Source of the DNA: Lentilactobacillus farraginis DSM 18382 = JCM 14108
Lineage (GTDB): Bacteria; Bacillota; Bacilli; Lactobacillales; Lactobacillaceae
NCBI RefSeq assembly: GCF_000583655.1
Contig: NZ_BAKI01000001.1
Location: 120,663-184,662 of the forward strand
Direction: 5' to 3'
Length of the DNA stretch: 64,000 nucleotides
Positions 23,379 through 32,314 of the stretch are shown piece by piece (the first letter of the stretch is position 1; each line of letters starts with the position of its first letter). Below the pieces are notes generated by a model that searched no databases, was not told the origin of the DNA, and worked only from the letters and a program-made list of their open reading frames with translations. The position numbers were made by a program, and so were the translations under genes.

Positions 23379-24914
23379 TCATAGTCCTTTCACTAAATTT
23401 GCAACGATTGCCGCGTCCCCTGCATAGGGAACGTTTTTCCCATTAATTTTCTGAAAGGCGTCGTGTCCCTTTCCAGCTACAACTACCAAGTCGCCTTGTC
23501 GGCTGCCTGAAACCGCCTTTTCAATTGCGGCCCGACGATCTGCAATGTAACTGGTTTTAACACGGTCTTCATCAATGTGGGCAGCAATTTCATCGGCAAT
23601 TACTTTAGGATCTTCGGTTGCCGGATCATCCGTTGTCAGATAGGCAACATCTGCCAGTTCATTAATTGCTTTTCCCAAGCCTTCACGCCGATCGATACCT
23701 TTATCACCGGTACTACCGGTAATGACGGTAATCTTTCCGCTGGGGGACTGCTTTTTCAAAAACGCCAATACCGAATGTAGGCTGCCATAATTGTGGGCAT
23801 AGTCAACGTAAATCGTCCCATGTGTCTTGGTTGGGTAGATTTCCATTCGACCGGGAACCGTTGTATGTGCCAAGCCATAAGCAATCTCAGCCGGTCGGGC
23901 GCCCATCATGGCACTGGTAATCGCGGCTGAGACGGCATTACCTTCATTATAATCTCCAGGAATACTGATTTCATAGGTGCCGTCAATTCCTAACCGCTGG
24001 GCTTTGTCACTGACGGACCGCAAATAAATTTTATTTTCATTTAGCGAGTCAACCAATGATTCGTATTCAAAATCTTTTGGCAGCTCACGATTCATAGCCG
24101 ATCCCTTACGATGATAAACAAAGATGTCTTCTGGCTGACTGGTTGCTTTGGCAGCGTAATAAACGTCGACCATATGATCACTATCCGCGTTCAGCACGCA
24201 TTTAGTTGCATTAACCAACAATTGTTCCTTACAGTGTAAATAATCCGCAAAAGTTGGATGCTCATTTCGACCAATGTGATCCGGTGAAATGTTTAAAAAG
24301 ACCCCTACATCGTAGTGCAGATTATATACCCGCTGTTTTTTATAGGCTTGAGAAGAAACCTCCATCACCAGATGGGTCATGTTATTTTGAACAGCCTGAT
24401 TCATGTTGGTAAACAAATCCAGGGACTCCGGCGTTGTTAAGCTTGATTTAACGACATCCGTGGCATTGGGTCCAACCACCGTATTGATGGTTGAAAATAG
24501 TGCCACCCGCCGGTCATAAGCTTTATCCAAAATCGATTTGGTAAAGTAGGCGGAAGTTGTCTTCCCCTTCGTTCCAGTGTACGCGATTGTCGGCAATGCA
24601 TTTTGTGGAAACCCAAAAAATGCCGCACTTAAGAGCGACATTGCTTTTTGGATATTTTGAACAATGATTCCCGGAATAGTAGCTTTTCCGTACACTTTTT
24701 CTGAAACGTAGCCGGCGGCGCCCCGCTGTTCGGCATCCTGCAAATAAGCTTCCCGGAAGTTGCCCTTACAGAAAAACAGACAGTCGGCAGAAACAACCTT
24801 GGAATTATAGGCAATCGCCTTAAAACTTTGATTCAAATCAGTAAATTGACTCTTAACGAGTAAATCATGCTCCTTAAGAAGCAATAAAACTTCATCAACC
24901 GTAATCTGTGCCAA
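23379..24914 (-). CDS. murE: UDP-N-acetylmuramoyl-L-alanyl-D-glutamate-L-lysine ligase
   Basis: Mur ligase adding the third stem residue. ATP loop AYTGTKGKTTSAYF, the Ser-Ser-Gln motif (EVSSQAYKKQR) and the C-terminal specificity box DDPATEDP are present. The DDPA form in place of DNPR is the pattern of L-Lys-adding enzymes such as that of S. aureus, so an L-Lys stem peptide is predicted. I prefer the TTG start at 24914, which has AAGGTG 6 bases upstream, over an ATG at 24935 with poor spacing. The 511-residue product sits between asnB and the D-Asp ligase candidate. Confidence 0.9.
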   Translation of the reverse strand: MAQITVDEVLLLLKEHDLLVKSQFTDLNQSFKAIAYNSKVVSADCLFFCKGNFREAYLQDAEQRGAAGYVSEKVYGKATIPGIIVQNIQKAMSLLSAAFFGFPQNALPTIAYTGTKGKTTSAYFTKSILDKAYDRRVALFSTINTVVGPNATDVVKSSLTTPESLDLFTNMNQAVQNNMTHLVMEVSSQAYKKQRVYNLHYDVGVFLNISPDHIGRNEHPTFADYLHCKEQLLVNATKCVLNADSDHMVDVYYAAKATSQPEDIFVYHRKGSAMNRELPKDFEYESLVDSLNENKIYLRSVSDKAQRLGIDGTYEISIPGDYNEGNAVSAAITSAMMGARPAEIAYGLAHTTVPGRMEIYPTKTHGTIYVDYAHNYGSLHSVLAFLKKQSPSGKITVITGSTGDKGIDRREGLGKAINELADVAYLTTDDPATEDPKVIADEIAAHIDEDRVKTSYIADRRAAIEKAVSGSRQGDLVVVAGKGHDAFQKINGKNVPYAGDAAIVANLVKGL

Positions 24915-24942
24915 TATATGCACCTTCCGTTTCATATAAATT

Positions 24943-26822
24943 CTAAATCTTGGTTCGATGAACTAATTTAACCGTCTCTTCGGTCGTATCTTCCGGGAAG
25001 TAAACCTGATACCACAAAATAAAGGTATAGATAGTGAAGATTTTTTGCATATTAGATTTGCCCTCAGCATGCTGCTTGAGAAGAAAGTCCAGTTGATCAA
25101 CGTTAAAGAATTTTTTAGCCGTATCCGAATGGAATTCATGAACAATTCTTTCATGATATTTTGGATCATTAATCCAACTGGCGATCGGTGACGGAAAGCC
25201 CAGCTTTTCTTTCAAAGCCGTTTTCTTCGGCATCTCCCGTTCAGCCGCGGTTCTTAACGCAATTTTGGTTTCTTCCGGGGTAATCCTGGTTTTAACCGGC
25301 ATTGTTGAAGCAAATTCCGCAACTTTTTTATCAACCAGTGGTACCCGAACTTCCAAGGAGTTGCACATACTCATTCGATCCGCTTTATGCAGAATGTCAT
25401 AAGGCAACCAGGTGTTAATGTCAAAATATTGCATCTGCGTCATTTCGTCCTTACCGGCAACGTCATCAAAAATATGCTTTGTATAGGCGCCCGAGTCGAC
25501 ATTAATCGACGGGTCCTTTAAAACCCTATTCCGATCATCGTAATTAAAGACATAGTTTACCCGATAGTAGCGCTCGCTAAGCGCTGCGCGCCCCGAACCA
25601 GGAAGCGCTTGCCATGGAAACGCGGCAATTTGTTGGCAACGGCAGCCAAGCCTTTTCTAATCGGCTTTGGAACATACTTTTGATAACGATCAAATGGAAT
25701 TGATTCCAAGTAAGTGTTATAGCCACCAAAGAACTCATCGGCACCCTCGCCGGAAAGGGCAACTTTAACATGCTTGGAAGTTTCTTTTGATAAATAATAA
25801 AGCTGAATCGCTGCCGGATTGGAAAGTGGCTCGTCCATGTAGTACATCATTGTCGGCAGAAAATTGAAATAATCATCCCCATCCATATAGATTGGGGTAT
25901 TTTTTTGCTTAATATTTTTAGCAAATTCAGTCGACCAAGCCAACTCACTGTATTTGGAGTGGTGAAAACCAATTGAAAATGACTGGATTGGCTTTAATTT
26001 GGCAGCCTCATTTAAAACGTAGCTTGAGTCGATCCCACTGGACAAAAAGCTGCCAACTTCAACATCCGCAATCATATGAGCCTTGACGGAATCGTCAACA
26101 ATCTTTTGAATTTTGTCGGCATCCCCTTGAATCGTCTGGCTGTTATCAATATGATCATAATTAAATTTGTAATAACGGTGAGTTTCTGTCTTGCCGTCTT
26201 TATGAAGGAAATATTGACCTGGGAGCAATTTATAAACATGCTTAAACATCGTTTCCCGTGAAGGAATAAATTCAAAGCTCAAGTGAATCGGCAGCAGCTT
26301 TAAATTCAGTTCCTTTTTAAAGTTGGGATGTTCCAAGAACGCTTTAATTTCAGATCCCCATAAAAATGATTGGCCGTCATCATAGTAATAAAGCGGTTTG
26401 ATACCAAAATGATCCCGGGCACCAAACACCTCGTTTTTCTTCTTATCATAAATGACAAACGCAAACATTCCCCTTAGCTTTTCAAGCAGTGCCGGTCCCC
26501 ACTCTTCATAACCATAAACCAGCACCTCGGAATCCACGTCAGTTCGGAACTCGTAGCCAAGGTCGCGCAACTCTTCACGGATTTCTTTATAATTGTATAT
26601 TTCACCATTAAAAGTTAATACCTTTGTCTGATCAGCATTAAACATCGGCTGACGGCCATGGGCTAAATCAATGATGGAAAGTCGTCGAAATCCCATTGAT
26701 ACATTTTCGTCTGCAAAATAAGCCTCGTCATCGGGACCACGATGCTTGATTCTGTCTGCCATGTCATTAATCGTACCTTCAGGAACATCTTTTTGGTTAA
26801 CATAACCAACAAATCCACACAT
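24943..26822 (-). CDS. asnB: Glutamine-hydrolysing asparagine synthase, likely peptidoglycan D-Asp amidase, frameshifted near 25578
   Basis: The start MCGFVGYVNQ exposes the nucleophile Cys2 of a class II glutaminase domain (to about residue 200), followed by an ATP pyrophosphatase domain (SSGIDSSYVL, LSGEGADEFFGGY). The frame ends at QRLASATIG, while the next frame gives SERYYRVNYVFNYDD and continues to the normal C-terminus; one missing base near 25578 restores 626 residues. Family members amidate free Asp, or cell-wall residues (AsnH amidates the D-Asp crossbridge in Lactococcus; AsnB1 amidates mDAP in L. plantarum). With L-Lys MurE and a D-Asp ligase in the same operon, crossbridge D-Asn formation is the best inference. 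Start at 26822 follows GAAGGGGAA. Confidence 0.88.
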
Positions 26823-27044
26823 AATCAATTCCCCTTCTGTTGTAAATCTAACTTTGTTAGCCTAATATATCGAACATAACGGTTTTTATTTTATCAGATA
26901 ACCTCCATAGCTACCAGTAGAATAATGCTTTCTTAAAAAACGGCGTCGTTATGCGTCTAAGCCGACGTTGTATTTCATTTTACCACCAATATAAGTTATA
27001 CTTGACTTAAGAGTATGAAAAAGCAATTGAAGGGAGCGGTACCT

Positions 27045-27293
27045 ATGGATGAAATTGTATTCTTCAATCCCGGGGATTCGATCGGTAACTTTCACGATCA
27101 TAACGAGGCAGTTAAAACAGCTCAGATTTATAAGCAAAAACAGGAAGCCGACAAAAAAGTTTTAGTGGTTCATGGCGCCAATAGTCAATCATTCGATATC
27201 TTCCTGGCAGATGATGCTATTACCCATACCAACGAAGCCGTCAGCAATCATAATACAACCGAAAAGCCTTATCGGGTTTCCGATAAGCTTTAA
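27045..27293 (+). CDS. Small protein of unknown function
   Basis: 82 residues, polar and soluble (MDEIVFFNPGDSIGNFHD). The start ATG at 27045 has GGGAG at proper spacing; a longer frame from 27015 lacks a site. Flanked by a terminator at 27318. No family recognised. Confidence 0.65.
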   Translation: MDEIVFFNPGDSIGNFHDHNEAVKTAQIYKQKQEADKKVLVVHGANSQSFDIFLADDAITHTNEAVSNHNTTEKPYRVSDKL

Positions 27294-27317
27294 GCTTTTG
27301 GTGAACTTTATTAATTT

Positions 27318-27365
27318 AAAAGAGTCGAAATCCAACGAATTTTCTCGTGGGTTTCGACTCTTTTA
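27318..27365. terminator. Bidirectional terminator
   Basis: Thirteen-base perfect stem aaaagagtcgaaa / tttcgactctttt between two convergent genes. Confidence 0.85.
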
Positions 27366-27393
27366 TGGTTCAAGTTTCATTTAGCGTGATTGC

Positions 27394-27834
27394 TTAATCC
27401 TTAGCGTTAACCACCAATACTTTAGTGGCTGCATTTCGAACAACGTATGCCGTTGTCGATCCAATCAACAGTCGGTTCAGCGCATCAACTCCGGATTTAC
27501 CGATGACAATTAAATCAATACCGTGTTGATCCGGATAAATATGTGCAATGATATTCTTTGGATTGCCAATATCGGCAGTTGCTTCATAAGCAATCCCCTG
27601 CGTCTCAACGTATTTCTTGGCGTCTGCCAAAATCTTTTCAGCCATCTGTTTCTGATCATCGTACATACTTGGCGGCATGCCGGCAGCACCAGTCCCATAA
27701 TAAAAGTTCGTGTTGTTAATAACCGTCAGCAAGCTGATCTTTGACTTAAACTGCTTTGCCAATTTAACAGCCTCTTCAAGCGCCTGTTTTGAATTACGAC
27801 TACCATCAAGTGGTACAAGAATGTGTTCGTACAT
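27394..27834 (-). CDS. Universal stress protein (UspA family)
   Basis: 146 residues, single Usp domain. Starts MYEHILVPLDGSRNS; ends with the ATP-binding signature VIGKSGVDALNRLLIGSTTAYV, a G-2x-G-9x-G-S/T type motif that suggests nucleotide binding. Start at 27834 follows AGGGTGAG. Role in stress tolerance is inferred from family. Confidence 0.9.
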   Translation of the reverse strand: MYEHILVPLDGSRNSKQALEEAVKLAKQFKSKISLLTVINNTNFYYGTGAAGMPPSMYDDQKQMAEKILADAKKYVETQGIAYEATADIGNPKNIIAHIYPDQHGIDLIVIGKSGVDALNRLLIGSTTAYVVRNAATKVLVVNAKD

Positions 27835-27965
27835 AACTCTCACCCTTTCCATGTAAGCGTAATTATCCTTCCAATTACTATTATAATGACTTTTTTATAA
27901 AAGGAAAGCAAATAAGAAGTTTAACGATTATACTATTAATCACAAGCTGTCAGTTTTGTTAAAAA

Positions 27966-28029
27966 TAAAAAGCCGGCTCGGTCATTTCTGTCGGATATTC
28001 CCGGCAGTCTTGACTAAAACGGCTTTTTA
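27966..28029 (-). terminator. Terminator after the MarR/OhrR gene
   Basis: Stem aaaaagccg / cggcttttt with a long structured loop (inner gccgg/ccggc); U-rich exit on the minus strand. Confidence 0.65.
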
Positions 28030-28041
28030 TTAAAATTTTGA

Positions 28042-28500
28042 CTATTCATCTGTGTCGCGATTGTTATACGAATCAAGATGTTCATCCAACATGGTCAACG
28101 TTGCCATGCAATCTTCAATTTGATCATTGGTTAAGTTCAAAAGGTCTTGACAGCTGTTCACGCGGTCATAAACTGCATCGCGCTGAGACAATGCTTTATC
28201 TGTCAATTGAATAATAACCGTCCGCTCATCATGCGGGCTCCTGTTCCGGGTAATCCACCCATGACTTTCAAGACGCTTCAACAAAGGTGTTAACGTTCCA
28301 CTGTCAAGATGCAGATGCTTACCGATTTTTTTAACCGACATGGGTGCGTTCTCCCAAAGTGTTAGTAAAGCAATGTATTGGGGGTAAGTTAAATTAAAGG
28401 GTTTTAAAGCATCTTGATAGAATTTATTAAACTTTTTATTAGCAGTATAGATTTGAAAACATAACTGTGAATCAAGTCTAATTGGCTGTGTTTCTGGCAT
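28042..28500 (-). CDS. ohrR: MarR family regulator, OhrR type (peroxide sensing)
   Basis: 153 residues. The N-terminus LDSQLCFQIYTANKKF carries the reactive Cys of OhrR repressors, and LTYPQYIALLTLWE, LHLDSGTLTPLLKRLE and the wing region HDERTV match the OhrR winged helix closely. OhrR proteins release DNA when this Cys is oxidised by organic peroxides. No ohr peroxidase is adjacent; the divergent neighbour is a membrane protein. I chose the start at 28500 (MPETQPIRL); a longer form starts upstream. Confidence 0.82.
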   Translation of the reverse strand: MPETQPIRLDSQLCFQIYTANKKFNKFYQDALKPFNLTYPQYIALLTLWENAPMSVKKIGKHLHLDSGTLTPLLKRLESHGWITRNRSPHDERTVIIQLTDKALSQRDAVYDRVNSCQDLLNLTNDQIEDCMATLTMLDEHLDSYNNRDTDE

Positions 28501-28529
28501 TTGGTTCAACTCCGTTCGCGTAGTGTATA

Positions 28530-28546
28530 ATAACATTGTAGGTTAT
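28530..28546. repeat. Inverted repeat between ohrR and the divergent membrane protein gene
   Basis: ATAAC-7-GTTAT with TACAAT on one strand inside, in the divergent promoter region. A possible OhrR-type operator, though it does not match the classical site fully. Confidence 0.25.
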
Positions 28547-28631
28547 TTTGTTTTAAAAGCAAGGCATTTATTTCAATAACGATTAAATTGTAGTCGATTT
28601 TCTAACTTCGTCAAGGGGGATTTTGTACATA

Positions 28632-29330
28632 ATGAAAATAAATAAAATCAGATTGAGTACGTGGCTCTGCGTCATCAGTATTGTTTCGATGGTTGGCTAT
28701 TTGGGATATTATGGCTATTGGTTTTTCACAGGTCAGCCCAAATTTTCAGATCAATCACTTTTACTCATTGAAGTGGCAATTGGCATTCTAATCGCCCTAT
28801 TGCCTTACTTGATTGAAAAAATCGGTCGTTTTTACTTCCCGCAGATTGAGCTGATTTTCTTTTATATTTTTCTTTATATGTCTATTTTCCTGGGGTCCGG
28901 TCTTCAATTTTACGGGGTTGCCTACTGGGATAAATATGAACATGTTTTGTCTGCTGTAATGTTGGCCGGGTTGGGATACGCTATTTTTCAAGGCATTTCC
29001 CGCTCAAAAAGAAATGCTTGGGAAAACCCCTTTTTAATGAGTTTGTTTTCCTTTACGTTTGGGGCCACCTGCGGTATTTTCTGGGAATTCTACGAGTTTA
29101 CCGCTGATGGCCTTGGCGGTATGAACCTGCAGCGTTACGAAGCAGCCGGTAAACTTCTGGTTGGCCGGGCAGCTTTGATGGATACGATGACTGATTTGAT
29201 TGCGGATGTCACCGGCGCTTTTCTAATGGCGTTAATCGGTTATTTACTGATGAAACACAATCCGGAAGCGGGGCGTTATTTATTTTTTAAATCAAAACGT
29301 CAAAACATCTTTTCAAGTTACAACTTTTAG
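28632..29330 (+). CDS. Membrane protein, DUF2238 (YjdF-like) family
   Basis: About 232 residues and six membrane helices. The conserved polar residues of this family are visible: KYEHVLSAVMLAGLG, GIFWEFYEFTADG and DTMTDLIADVTGA. The function is not established. Start at the ATG 28632 or an upstream TTG at 28623 that sits nearer to the GGGGG site; uncertain. Divergent from ohrR. Confidence 0.75.
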   Translation: MKINKIRLSTWLCVISIVSMVGYLGYYGYWFFTGQPKFSDQSLLLIEVAIGILIALLPYLIEKIGRFYFPQIELIFFYIFLYMSIFLGSGLQFYGVAYWDKYEHVLSAVMLAGLGYAIFQGISRSKRNAWENPFLMSLFSFTFGATCGIFWEFYEFTADGLGGMNLQRYEAAGKLLVGRAALMDTMTDLIADVTGAFLMALIGYLLMKHNPEAGRYLFFKSKRQNIFSSYNF

Positions 29331-29356
29331 TGTAAAATAAACTATGTTGTTTTGAT

Positions 29357-29440
29357 GCCCCAATGGCGGAACTGGCAGACGCGCAGCGTTCAGGTCGCTG
29401 TTTGAGTAATCAAGTACAGGTTCGAATCCTGCTTGGGGCA
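29357..29440 (+). tRNA. tRNA-Leu (anticodon CAG)
   Basis: Acceptor GCCCCAA/TTGGGGC perfect, long variable arm (TTTGAGTAATCAAG), anticodon loop TTCAGGT giving CAG. The T-stem has one A-C mismatch at its base. No encoded CCA. Reads CUG codons. Confidence 0.92.
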
Positions 29441-29469
29441 TTTTTATGAAGAATAAAGAACTTTTAAAA

Positions 29470-29515
29470 AATAAGAACCTTGCTAAATCAACGTTTAGTG
29501 AGGTTCTTATTTTTC
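29470..29515 (+). terminator. Terminator of tRNA-Leu
   Basis: Stem aataagaacctt / gaggttcttatt with inner ctaaa/tttag, followed by T-run. Confidence 0.85.
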
Positions 29516-29552
29516 AGTTAGCATTAAAAAACATAAGAAACCGAAATTTTTT

Positions 29553-29580
29553 TTGCACAAAATTTTGCACATCATATAAT
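29553..29580 (+). promoter_or_regulatory. Promoter of a cryptic short transcription unit
   Basis: TTGCAC, a 16-base spacer, then TATAAT, in the 555-base region 29331-29885 that holds tRNA-Leu and no full gene. Confidence 0.5.
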
Positions 29581-29655
29581 TTACACACCGTATAAAGCAA
29601 TTTTTTAAAAATTTTCACCTTTTTTAATCGTAATTAGATATCGAGGTGATTAAAA

Positions 29656-29694
29656 ATGGAATTAAAAGCAAAAATTGGTTGTGGAAAAAAATAA
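29656..29694 (+). CDS. 12-residue mini reading frame
   Basis: ATG 7 bases after GAGGTG, encoding MELKAKIGCGKK. Likely a remnant or a regulatory peptide; no homology can be stated. Confidence 0.2.
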   Translation: MELKAKIGCGKK

Positions 29695-29802
29695 TTTGTT
29701 ACTTAGTTTTAAAAAATGTGATTTAATTTCAATGAGTTTCAACCACTTTCACTGCTAAAGAGGGGCGATATGTCAGCTTGAGGCAATATAAATACTATTA
29801 TT

Positions 29803-29849
29803 AAAAACAGAGCCTTGCTAAATTAACTTTTAGTGAGGTTCTGTTTTTA
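29803..29849 (+). terminator. Terminator of the cryptic unit
   Basis: aacagagcctt / gaggttctgttttt; about 31 of 37 bases match the tRNA-Leu terminator 330 bases upstream. Confidence 0.7.
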
Positions 29850-29885
29850 TCTAAACTTATAAAAATGATTCATTTGAATAGCCAA

Positions 29886-31391
29886 CTAGCCGTGTTGATA
29901 CCAGCCAACCGGACCAGGGGTTAAATTGATATTAATCTGTTTGGTTTCCTGATATTCTCTTAAGCCGGCTTCTCCCAGCTCGCGACCGATACCACTCATT
30001 TTATAACCACCCCAAGGTGCTTCATTAAAAGTTGGATTGTAGCAGTTCACCCAAGTAATACCGGCACGGATCTCCTTAATCACTCGAAGCGCCTTTGCCC
30101 CATCGCTTGTAAAGACGGCTCCGGCAAGACCATAACGGGTATCATTGGCAAGCTTAACCGCCTCTTCTTCCGTTTGAAATGTTTGAATCGTCACAACAGG
30201 GCCGAAGATTTCTTCTTGAACAATTCGCATGTGTGACGTACAATCGTCGAAAATTGTCGGTGCAATAAAGTTCCCCCGCCCATAAGGCGGATCCGTCAGC
30301 CGGTAACCACCACAAACCAACTTGGCTCCTTCTTGCTTACCAATCCGAATGTAATCAAGGATCCGATTCAACTGGCGTTTGGAAACTACCGGCCCCATGT
30401 CCGGATTATCCAAACCGTTGCCTATCGTCAAAGCCTCGGCCCGCTCTTTTAGCCGCTTGATAAATTTATCTTTCAAACGTTCTTCAATAATAATCCTTGA
30501 CCCTGCTGAACAAATTTCTCCCTGATTCAGAAAAATTCCCAGCATTGCCCATTCCACTGCACCTTCAAAATCAGCATCGGCAAAAATAATATTGGGAGAT
30601 TTACCACCAAGTTCCAGCCCGATTTTTTTAACATTACCAGCTGCAGCCCGCATAATTGATTGGCCAACCGCGGTACTCCCCGTGAATGTAATCATATCAA
30701 CGTTTTCATTTTTTGCCAATTCGGCACCAACCTGCTCTCCCGTTCCAATTACTAAATTGGCCGTGCCTGCCGGTAACCCAACTTCATCGAAGATGTCAAA
30801 TAATCTAACAGTGGACAACGGTGTTATTTCACTAGGCTTAAACACAACACTATTACCGGCTGCTAACGCTGGCGCCAGTTTCCAAACGCCCATTAATAGC
30901 GGATAATTCCATGGCACAATCTGAGCGCAAACCCCAACTGGTTCATGAATAGTACTTGCGGCCATTCTGCCAAAGCCGTCATTAACACCATAATTACTGC
31001 CGCTCGGGGCCTTAATCAATCCAGCATAGTATAAAAAACAGTGATAGGCATCATCAACATCCCCTTCAGCCTCACGCAATGGCTTCCCATTGTCGACAGT
31101 ATCCAAATAGGCTAATTCATCTCGATTCTCACTAATTTTTTCAGCAATTTGATACAGAATGTCGGATCGAGCCTGCGTGTTCATATCTCGCCATTCCCGA
31201 GTCACATAAAATGATTTTTGGGCCGCTAAGACTGCCCTAACAGCATCTTCTCTGGAACTTTCGGCCACAATCCCGATTAAACTGCCAGTGGCTGGGTTAT
31301 AGACATTTCGCTGTTTTCCACTCATCGCCGGCTGCCAACGACCATCAATATAGTTTCCCTTAAAAGTAGTCACAGTTTCACTTCTCTGCAT
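29886..31391 (-). CDS. NAD-dependent aldehyde dehydrogenase, betaine-aldehyde-dehydrogenase-like
   Basis: 501 residues. The catalytic Cys lies in NQGEICSAGSR and the general base Glu in LGLELGGKSPN; NAD-binding VPWNYPLLM and FTGSTAVGQ are complete. Closest in look to GbsA-type enzymes oxidising glycine betaine aldehyde, but no choline dehydrogenase or transporter is adjacent, so the substrate remains open. Single gene preceded by the terminator of the salvage island. Confidence 0.8.
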   Translation of the reverse strand: MQRSETVTTFKGNYIDGRWQPAMSGKQRNVYNPATGSLIGIVAESSREDAVRAVLAAQKSFYVTREWRDMNTQARSDILYQIAEKISENRDELAYLDTVDNGKPLREAEGDVDDAYHCFLYYAGLIKAPSGSNYGVNDGFGRMAASTIHEPVGVCAQIVPWNYPLLMGVWKLAPALAAGNSVVFKPSEITPLSTVRLFDIFDEVGLPAGTANLVIGTGEQVGAELAKNENVDMITFTGSTAVGQSIMRAAAGNVKKIGLELGGKSPNIIFADADFEGAVEWAMLGIFLNQGEICSAGSRIIIEERLKDKFIKRLKERAEALTIGNGLDNPDMGPVVSKRQLNRILDYIRIGKQEGAKLVCGGYRLTDPPYGRGNFIAPTIFDDCTSHMRIVQEEIFGPVVTIQTFQTEEEAVKLANDTRYGLAGAVFTSDGAKALRVIKEIRAGITWVNCYNPTFNEAPWGGYKMSGIGRELGEAGLREYQETKQININLTPGPVGWYQHG

Positions 31392-31435
31392 ACATATCGC
31401 CTGCTTTTCTTAATTTAAAAACAATTAAAATGATT

Positions 31436-31475
31436 AAAAGGCAACTAATGTTATATCTTCTAACATTAGTTGCCT
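31436..31475 (-). terminator. Terminator of the hydrolase island
   Basis: Perfect 15-base stem (aggcaactaatgtta and its complement) followed by TTTTAATC on the minus strand. Confidence 0.8.
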
Positions 31476-31558
31476 CATATATTACCACTTAACGTTTCAG
31501 CAAACAACCAGGATTGTCAAAACTGCTTTATCATTTTAAACCTGACTGTGCATCTTAA

Positions 31559-32314
31559 CTATCTATTTAAAAGATAATCAGCACATTTTTCACCAATCTG
31601 ATTAAACAACTGAATTGTTTTTGAACGATCTCTCGAACCAAAGGTCAGCAGTGCGACCGAAACAGTGTGGTTGCCATATACAAATTCAGCCACGTCATGG
31701 TCAATTTGATAACCCTCACCGGTTTTGTTAAACACCTGAATACCATTTCCCGATTCATCAAAAGCACCGGCTAACTTATAGCGAAACTGTTGATTCAAAA
31801 ACCACGGTTTGGCAATCGGATACTTTGCCAATACCATTTCCAATAAGCGTTGACTTTCACTAACCGATGTATAATTATCAAGCCCGTTTCTTAAAGCACT
31901 TGTATCCATCAAATTACGATTAAGTCGGGTTTTAGTGAATCCTCGTTGTTGTAAATATTGATTAATTTTTGGTTTGCCAACACTGTCAATCACAAAATTG
32001 GTTGCCGCATTATCGGAAACGCTAATCATCAAAGCCAATAAGTCTCTTAACCGGAGTCGGGGAATTGAAAGTAATTGCAAAACACCCGCGCCACCAACCA
32101 TTTTATCAGGATTCAGTTGAATTTCTCGAGATAAATCCTGATGACTGGCCAAGACGTAATTTATAACAGCCAATTTAATTAAAGAAGCTGACCGAAATTG
32201 CCGATCAGCATTAATGGCCAGCTCCTGTTGACGGTCAATTTTAATTGTGATGCCGATTTCATAAGGTTGACTGGTAATCAATTTACGAATTGAACGAATC
32301 AAGTCCGCTTTCAT
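31559..32314 (-). CDS. Cytoplasmic class A beta-lactamase-fold serine hydrolase
   Basis: 251 residues with the three class A boxes: SxxK in SASLIKLAV, SDN in MISVSDNAATN and KTG in FNKTGEGYQ. Unlike secreted beta-lactamases it has no signal peptide, so it is predicted to be intracellular. Its ATG overlaps the stop of the NlpC/P60 gene (ATGA) and follows AGGAGA. A peptidase acting on imported murein peptides is the inference from position; whether it hydrolyses beta-lactams cannot be told. Confidence 0.8.
   Translation of the reverse strand: MKADLIRSIRKLITSQPYEIGITIKIDRQQELAINADRQFRSASLIKLAVINYVLASHQDLSREIQLNPDKMVGGAGVLQLLSIPRLRLRDLLALMISVSDNAATNFVIDSVGKPKINQYLQQRGFTKTRLNRNLMDTSALRNGLDNYTSVSESQRLLEMVLAKYPIAKPWFLNQQFRYKLAGAFDESGNGIQVFNKTGEGYQIDHDVAEFVYGNHTVSVALLTFGSRDRSKTIQLFNQIGEKCADYLLNR

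Larger units (their letters stand above)
29587..29849 (+). other. Cryptic transcript with mini reading frame
   Basis: The strong promoter at 29553 leads into about 260 bases that end at a terminator (29803-29849). Inside, GAGGTG is followed by a 12-codon frame at 29656-29694 (MELKAKIGCGKK), and AGAGGGG by a 3-codon frame near 29770. It may be a small RNA, a leader or the decayed remnant of a gene inserted beside the tRNA. Confidence 0.35.

Noticed and set aside
29441..29885. Attachment-site repeat of the tRNA-Leu 3' end
   Set aside because: No second copy of the tRNA 3' sequence occurs in the gap and no integrase is present, so an intact island is excluded.
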